Shown here piece by piece: positions 57,608 through 64,000 of a stretch of 64,000 nucleotides of DNA. Origin of the DNA: Quercus robur (Eukaryota; Streptophyta; Magnoliopsida; Fagales; Fagaceae); the NCBI RefSeq assembly GCF_932294415.1, contig NC_065535.1:86396862-86460861 (forward strand). Direction: 5' to 3'. The position numbers and the translations under genes are program-made. Positions within the stretch are counted from its first letter, which is position 1. Each line of letters begins with the position of its first letter. The notes below the pieces were generated by a model. That model was not told the origin of the DNA, did not search any database, and saw only the letters and a program-made list of their open reading frames with translations.

Positions 57608-59124
57608 TTTTCCACAACTTGTTTAATGTGGTGAGTAAAAGAAGCACATTAGATTAATAGTGTGAAAAAAAAATAAGTTATTTATTTATTTTTTTGAGAA
57701 GAAAAAAGAAGTTTAGTATGTGAATAGCAGGTATTTTTTTTTTTCTTAAATGAGAATGTATAGTGACACCAAATTGTCACGGATTATTTCACCAAAGTTT
57801 TTGTGAGTGATAGTGAGATAAGTTTATAAGAAAACCCGTAATATTTTTATGAAAGGATAAAAGTTTTGGTCAAGTGCTCATGTGTATTGTATTTATCAAG
57901 ATTATGATACTTTTGATCACGTATCATAATCTTTGACAGATTCAATGCATGAGCACTAACCCAAAATTTACTCTCCGAAAATTTTGGTATTTGGAACAAA
58001 ATATATTGAATGAGGTTACCTTGTGCTGTGACTTTCCATTCAGTATCATAGCTGATGGCCCAAAAGAAATACCCACGAAGCCCAAGTGCCTGAGCAAACC
58101 CAACCTTCACTGTTGTAGACAGAGCATCATCATACCCAACCCACAATGACCCAACATAAGAATAAGTAGATACAGTATTCACGTCATATGCTATAGTGGC
58201 ATCATTCTTCTTATTAAACTCCACCACCTCAGAGTAAAGAAGCACACCATCATCTCCTGGGCCCACACCAACTGCTGGTGCTCCTACTCCATGCAATTTG
58301 GGGTCTTTGAGCTTCCATGATTTTCCATAGAGTGGCAAGCCCATGACTATCTTGTTTCCAGGTACTCCAGCCCTGATCCAAGACTTAAGCCCATAGATTG
58401 AGCTCAAATTAGTGTTTGGGTCAAACAATGCAGCATGGGCCCCAGTTGCAGAAGTGTCCCATGACCCATGATACTCATAACACATCACATTGACCCAATC
58501 CATGTAGTTCTTAATCGCAGCCGCCGGGTAGGAGCGGCGGTCACCGTATACAAGGAAGTCCGCCGAGTAGTATACGGCGGCGGTGAGCAGTAGAGGGGGC
58601 CTATGTGTGATCCTAGCCTCTTTTTCGATTGCATAGCGCCACTCTTTTAGTAATTGGGCAAAATAATTCATTTCCTTCGGGCTTTCAGGGAATTCCCAGT
58701 CCAAGTCAAATCCATCAAACCCATATTTACGTGCAACATCAATAGTAGCATTTATGAAGATTTGACGTGTCAACGCTTTGGATGCCATGCGACCAAAACG
58801 GTCTGGATCAACACCTCCTCCACCAATGGAGTAAAGAGCCTTCACAGATGGGTTTTTGAGATGAAGGGTGGTGGCGAAATTTGAGAGGTTCTTAGCTTCT
58901 GAACTTGATATGTTGAACTTGAAGGTAACGTTGCTAGGCACAAGAAAAGCATAGATGATGTGAGTGAAATATGATGTGTTTATAGCTGAAGGTGGGAGAT
59001 TATCTAATGCCCATGAAGGGTAATAACCAGCTTTGACCACTGGATGTGATGCTATGACACATCCAGTGGAGATGAACAAAGAGAATACAATAGAAAGAAA
59101 GTACACAAAGTTGAAGCTTGCCAT
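57365..59124 (-). CDS. Class V chitinase, glycoside hydrolase family 18, secreted
   Basis: Two exons, 58020-59124 and 57365-57390, with GT-AG intron 57391-58019, give 376 aa. Residues 1-25 (MASFNFVYFLSIVFSLFIST...) form a signal peptide. The GH18 barrel follows: VVKAGYYPSW (29-38), THIIYAFL (54-61), KALYSIGGGG (95-104), then the catalytic DGFDLDWEF (137-145, proton donor Glu144). MDWVNVMCYEYHGSW (208-222), GLPLYGKSW, STYSYVGSLWVGYDD and GYFFWAISYD complete it. The tiny second exon supplies ASRAWIQD, a normal class V C-terminus; reading past the donor instead gives an unrelated tail. The role, hydrolysis of chitin or related GlcNAc polymers in the apoplast or vacuole in defence or stress, is from the family. 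Start chosen at 59124: an ATG at 59163 lies only about 20 bp from the TATA box. A pseudogene relative lies at 47271-48296. Confidence 0.94.
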
Positions 59125-59180
59125 AGTTTGAAATTGAATGATCCTCTCAAGTGGAGTTATCATTAAGAGAGTTCAAGATA

Positions 59181-59190
59181 GTTTATATAG
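59181..59190 (-). promoter_or_regulatory. TATA box of the chitinase gene
   Basis: The minus strand reads CTATATAAAC about 60 bp upstream of the ATG at 59124. Transcription would be expected to start near 59155, which favours 59124 over the ATG at 59163. Confidence 0.7.
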
Positions 59191-59713
59191 GGAACATAAA
59201 GCTGTGAAACAGCAAGGGGATTGGACTTTTTTTGTAGAAGGTTCTAAGCTTTGATTTTTTTTTTTTTTTTTTAATTTTTTTTTTTTGGGTAAACTTTGAA
59301 TGGCTATGTTCATCTTTGACTCTACCAAAGTAGATAAGTATAAGGTCACGACAGGATATGGATTCTAGTATCCAAATAAAAGTAATAATTACAATGATTT
59401 TGTCATGCAGTGGTTAATATCAAGAGCGACCACAGATAATTCCATAATTTTTTTGATAATTCCATAATTTTTTTATTATAATTTTAATGTAGCAGATTAT
59501 GAGTAGTTAACTATCATTTACACGTTTCTAAAAAAAAAAAAACTATCATTTACACATAAAATCAACTATTTTTTTTTTCCACCGATGACACTACCACGTT
59601 ATAATTGTGATAAAAAGTTGTAAAAAATTTTGTATTCGTAGACTTTTTCTAATATCAAATTATCAATGCAAAAATGTTAGGCACACTATTTTGACAAGTG
59701 CATTAATAAGACT

Positions 59714-59928
59714 GTGCGTTTGAATACCGCTTATTTTCCTGAAAACTGAAAACAATAAAAAAAAATAATAATAAAGTTATTGTTCAAGCTGAAAATTCTG
59801 AGCATTTGCCTTAATGCACTGTTCATGTCCCATGAACAGTGCAAGAGGCGCTGGTTCAAAGAAAAAAAAAAAAAAAAAGGAGGAAAACACAGACGCTAGC
59901 ATTTTCATCCGTATCCAAACCAACACCA
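59714..59928. mobile_element. MITE family A, copy 5
   Basis: Begins gtgcgtttgaataccgcttattttcctgaaaactg and ends cattttcatccgtatccaaaccaac. Internal 'cactgttcatgtcccatgaacagtg'. Poly-A at about 59862-59878. Confidence 0.75.
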
Positions 59929-60369
59929 GTTTTCTTGTGACTGCTTCAGACTAGTAGAGCTGGAGGTTAGGTAAAGGATTAATTTCTCTAGAAATTAAGT
60001 CGTCTTTTGCGACTGCTTCAGACTAGTTTTCTAGAAATAAAGGCATATTTGATAATGTTTTTCGAGTAATATTGTTTAAGTGTTGTAAAAATACGTGTGA
60101 ATGAAAAAGTATTGTGAAAATATGTGTTGTGTTGTTTGAACAACGAAAATTATTGTTTAAACAACACAACTAAATAGCCCGACGTGACTCCATTTTTGAT
60201 TTGTTAACTTTCTACTAGTACAAAATGAGTGAGTTGTAGCAAGCTAGCAATATAACTCTATAAAATTGATGGTAAATTTGAATTGGATTGGACAAATCTC
60301 ATCAGCAACTTCAAAGAATAGATTAGATTTGATTTTGTCATCCCTTAATTTCTTGCAACTAAATTCTTA

Positions 60370-60572
60370 GTGTGTGTTTGTTTAGCAACTAAATTTTGTG
60401 TTATTGTTGCGTCTGCATTTTTTGGCTGGTCCCATGGCACTGTTCATGGATCAGCCAAAGCACAAAAATGCGTGAACAGTATTTTGCCTTTTAATTAATA
60501 TTTTGTTGTAGTGTTTTTAGTAATAAGTTTTCAGTTTTCAGCAAATAAGCGGTATCCAAACAGTCCTTTAAT
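60370..60572. mobile_element. MITE family A, copy 6
   Basis: Starts near 'gtgtgtttgtttagcaac' and contains 'ggctggtcccatggcactgttcatggatcagcc', an imperfect hairpin. It ends 'gttttcagcaaataagcggtatccaaacag'. Confidence 0.75.
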
Positions 60573-60788
60573 ATAATATTAACTCTCACTAAGCATGAGG
60601 TGGGAAAAACAAGAGAGAGAGAGAGAATCTAAATTATATATATATATATACTATGAACAAATGGTTTGGTTATTATTAACATAGTGATTATAATATATGA
60701 ATGACTGAAGTGTATGGTGTCTAAATGTTTCTTGGTGGTTTTTTTGGTTGTCCTGCATTGTTGTATACTTGTATTCATATGTATTCTT

Positions 60789-61160
60789 AGAGCATTCTCA
60801 TCAAGAATTCTAAAATTTTTAGCATTTAACACTTCAAAAATCTACTTTATTTATTATACCATCCCACTTTAAGATACATCAAACATCAAAACTTCTATAT
60901 TTTTTACTATTTTATTTAAATAATATAAACTACTCATTAAAATAATAATAAAACAACTCCACACAAACCACCAGCCAACCCTCTCAGCCAACTTGAGAAT
61001 AAAAAACTATTTCTTTTTTACAATTCAGGCTACAGTGAGCTTGTATTAATACAAGCTCACTGTAGCAGTATGCCAAAACTTTTACAATTTGAAAGCTTTG
61101 ATGGAGTTGCTTTTTTGGTGTTTTGATGCTAAAATTTTGCATATACTCCTTTTAGCATCC
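60789..61160. mobile_element. MITE-like element containing a perfect 38-bp palindrome
   Basis: The left end agagcattctcatcaagaattctaaaatttttagca and the right end 'gctaaaattttgcatatactccttttagcat' share 'gctaaaattt' in inverted order. The palindrome at 61029-61066 has arms GCTACAGTGAGCTTGTATT. No ORF. The superfamily is not assigned. Confidence 0.55.
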
Positions 61161-62429
61161 TTAACCCCCCGGATATAATTAAAAAAAAAAAATGAAGTCA
61201 TTGTCTGATATTTTATATTTTGTCTTATGGGATTTCGGATATTCCAATATCCTCCTAGACAAATAATGGAATGCTAATCAATCAGGTTTTGCATTGGCTA
61301 GGTTGGGCCCTCCAAAAGGATAAATTATCAGTTTTTTTGATCACATACAATGATTCTAACTTTAAAAATAAACATAGTATTATGTAAAGAGAAACTCATA
61401 TAGGATATGAGTCCGACTTGACATTTTTTAAATGTTTTGACAACTTTTTCTATTTCTTATAAAAGTAATATCAAAACTTTATTAAAATAGTTTGTTAACA
61501 ATTTCCCTTAGTGCACTCATTAAGAAAACTCTTCTAATAATATATAGCTATATTAATTTAGTATGACTATTGGTTTAGACTTGGTTTAGTTCAAGTGCAT
61601 TCAGTGTACTGGACCCGGTCAGATGGTGATACATGTCTAAAAGTGAATACATGTGGTAATTTCAACGGGTCCAGTACTATTCGACATTGGATCTAAGCCT
61701 GACCCTATTGGTTTAGTTAATTTTTGAATTTTCAAGAAAGTACCACAAACAATTAATGATATTTATTTCTATAGGTTTGGCTTACTTCCAATACTTTTTA
61801 AAAAAGAACTTCCTTTTGTTTTAATGAAAGATTATCACATCACCCACTAACTAAATAAAAGGTGGGGATTAAAACCCATTACCACTTGCCATTGTATATT
61901 TAAAACAAAAGAATTTATCTAATTAAAAGAATATTGAAGGTAAGCGAAACTTCTATGCTATACTATCTATAACAGGATTTCCCTCTTTAGACTTAACTTT
62001 TATGTGGTTCAGAAATACCTCTAAACCCTACATTCAAGTGGACAAAACTTGAGGATAATGCGGTAAAAATATATCTTCAACTCCACTTAAAATGCCTACA
62101 AAATAGGAAACTCTACTACTAATCCATGTTTTTAAAACAAACTTATCCAAAATTTAAAAAAAAAAATAAAAATTTCAATCAACTTTTTATATTTCCTTCA
62201 AGACCAGGTTCCAACATTTTTTATTTATTTATTTTACTTTATCAAGACTTATTGATTTCTTTTATTTATTATTTGGGTTGTATCATAATCTAAAAATTGA
62301 GATGAATGGAAAATTATGGCACTAAAAAAAAAAAAAGCCTCATCACACACACGAAGTGCATGTGATGAATCTAATATATATATATATATATATATATAGG
62401 GGAAATATAACAATGGTTTCAAGAAATGA
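61161..62429. other. Intergenic, no gene seen
   Basis: AT-rich. It includes 'ttcaagtgcattcagtgtactggacccggtc' (about 61590-61620), which resembles a small dispersed repeat, and (TA)n at 62372-62397. Confidence 0.45.
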
Positions 62430-62903
62430 CAGTTGGCTAATTGTTTAGTAGAAATTAAATTAATTTTATCTGCATATAATTGTCTTGATCTGGCTGTGCT
62501 TGGAGATGAGTGTTTCTACATTCACATGTTGGTTTGTTTATCCACTTTTCCTATTTGTTTTCTCTTACAAGTTTCTGGGGACACTTCCGGTTCAAAGTTG
62601 CTAGTCGTTATTAATTCCAGTCCTTATTATTGATCCCAAATTTGTCATTTAAAATTACACCAGAATTCTAGAAATAAAATAAAGTTGACTTGTGCATCAT
62701 CTAGATGTAACAAAAGTTTTGTCATAATTGGTTTTTGTGGTCAGCGCTCGACAATTTCAAATTGGATTTTGGTGGATTCTGCTAGCTGCGCATTTAGTCA
62801 AAAACCGAGGTTAGATATTGTGAATGGTCAATTATATGTAGTTTCAAACATGAATGTGGTAATTACCTTAAAAGAAAAAGATGATACAGTAGCCAACATG
62901 TGA
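62430..62903 (+). pseudogene. Unidentified coding-like fragment
   Basis: Plus-strand open stretches have protein-like composition: SGDTSGSKLLVVINSSPYY (to about 62630) ending in a stop. Further on, in a frame that is open to TGA 62901-62903, come CNKSFVIIGFCGQRSTISNW and LDIVNGQLYVVSNMNVVITL. A splice-acceptor-like 'tttctcttacaag' lies at about 62558-62570. It could be the end of a gene whose earlier part is missing, or a captured gene fragment next to the duplicated segment. I do not recognise the family. Confidence 0.3.
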
Positions 62904-62934
62904 TGATTAGCTTTATTATATTAAGAAGAAGAAA

Positions 62935-64000
62935 ATTTTAAATCCACCTTTCACTAAAAGGTGGACAATGTTGTCCACTTTCTCATGGCTAATTTGTCCA
63001 CTTTTTCTTAAAAGTGGTTAACGTTGTCTACTTTTAGTAAGAACCCAATTACAAAGGCAGAATAGGTTTGGTCTGCTTAGCCCACGAGTGATATCAATTC
63101 AAATGTGGTGTTAAATAGGTGATGATGCCGTTTTTAGGACATTTCAATCAGTTGGATTTAAATAGGTGATTCTACGCTTATGCATTTAAATACTGCAAAA
63201 CAGGTGAACTTGATAGGCATTAGTCTCTTTTAGAACATTTCATTCACATGGAAATTAGTAGGTATAATTGGAGTTCAGTGACGTGATACTTCCTTCTCTC
63301 ATATGCATAGTAAATCCCATCGAGGGTATAATAAGTGAGACCTATTTAGATGTTCCGGAGCATGGTGACATGGTGATACATAATTTCACATTCATAGTGA
63401 ATCTCATTAATTAATAAATTCATGGTGGAGTTTACTATGAATGAAAGAATCTGAAATTATTTGTCACACACACTACTATGCATACATTACAAGTTCTTGG
63501 TTCCTAATGATGTAGAAATAACTCAGATTTCATAGAAAACCAATCCTGAGACAAACTTACACACATACATAAAAGAACTGTAATTTATTTGTCACACACG
63601 TACATATTTCACTTTCCTCCAATAAATGATGAAGATAGAAATCACTCGAACATAAAACCAATACTCTTACAAACTTACCCACATACATAAAAGAACTGCA
63701 ATTTATTTATCACACACGTGCAGTTCATATTTCTCCTAACGATGGAGAAATAACTCAAATTACAAAGAGAACCATTACTCTTACAGACATACACTCTTAC
63801 ATAAAAACATTTTGCGCGTACTCGCGCCATCCTCTGCATTTGAAGCTGCCAAACATAAAAACACAGCCTTGAGTTAGTGTAACTGCAAAAGTCATGTTAA
63901 AGTTCTATCTAAAGGCAAAATTCATTCCAAAAGTATTATAGATAGCAACAAGCCAACAATCCACACGACCAGCCTATATAGTTCAAATCAGCTGCGTTGA
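62935..64000 (+). repeat. Segmental duplication, copy 2 (runs off the window)
   Basis: Matches 45416-46447 in the same orientation, with the same ~115-bp subrepeats (about 63440-63810). The match is still continuing near 64000 ('atagttcaaatc...ttga'). In copy 1 a GH18 pseudogene lies about 0.8 kb further right, so a third chitinase-like copy just beyond the window is a reasonable prediction. Confidence 0.88.

Larger units (their letters stand above)
59191..60788. other. Intergenic with two family A MITEs; no gene seen
   Basis: Poly-T runs at about 59250-59286, MITE copies 5 and 6 (listed separately), a (GA)n at 60611-60626 and (TA)n at 60638-60650. Confidence 0.5.

Noticed and set aside
57847-58019. 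Read-through C-terminal tail of the chitinase
   Set aside because: The 70-odd residue tail is unlike the family. A GT donor at 58019-58018 and an acceptor before 57390 restore a normal class V end.
59125-59163. Upstream ATG (59163) as the chitinase start
   Set aside because: It would place the start about 20 bp from the TATA box, upstream of the expected transcription start, and would bury the signal peptide behind 13 extra residues.
1-64000. tRNA, rRNA, CRISPR or bacterial-type operons
   Set aside because: None was recognised; the window is plant nuclear DNA. The only tRNA-like signal is the decayed A/B-box pair of the SINE candidate.

Overview
This is a nuclear plant DNA window. It has spliced genes with GT-AG introns of up to 4.4 kb, plant-only protein families (PHYTOCHROME KINASE SUBSTRATE, NO POLLEN GERMINATION RELATED, P-class PPR, class V chitinase), AT-rich spacers and many plant transposons. 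The proteins look eudicot. A woody eudicot, perhaps Fagales, is my guess from the repeat style; nothing here proves it. I saw no rRNA, tRNA or CRISPR.

Gene layout, left to right: the last two exons of a MAPR4/neuferricin-type haem-binding protein (+, 1361-2010); an intronless PKS gene (+, 7324-8766); a five-exon NPGR2-type TPR gene (-, 15091-23539); a seven-exon chloroplast-type PPR gene like Arabidopsis At3g59040 (+, 31965-43094); a GH18 class V chitinase pseudogene with an early TAG (-, 47271-48296); and an apparently intact two-exon GH18 class V chitinase (-, 57365-59124). Exon borders were set by splice sites, by frame continuity and by the family sequence. The genes form no operon or shared pathway. 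The only local family is the chitinase pair.

Most of the rest is mobile DNA. At 49079-55134 lies a complete non-autonomous LTR retrotransposon (minus orientation) with 749-bp LTRs, 5-bp target duplications, PBS and PPT. It has no gag-pol. Inside are two diverged copies of a module, each holding a small antisense ORF and an array of ~81-bp repeats. A solo LTR of the same family sits at 5610-6399. Two more solo LTRs, from other families, lie at 13828-14560 and 55924-56749; all have matching 5-bp duplications. I also see three related Helitron-like elements, six copies of one MITE family, a Stowaway MITE, a SINE candidate, foldback elements, and L1-type LINE remnants inside gene introns.

A roughly 1.05-kb segment is present twice in direct orientation (45416-46447 and 62935 to the window end), bracketing the chitinase pair. 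This suggests a tandemly duplicated chitinase locus that continues beyond the window. I found no clearly new multi-gene system. The most unusual object is the retroelement with duplicated antisense modules and satellite-like arrays.
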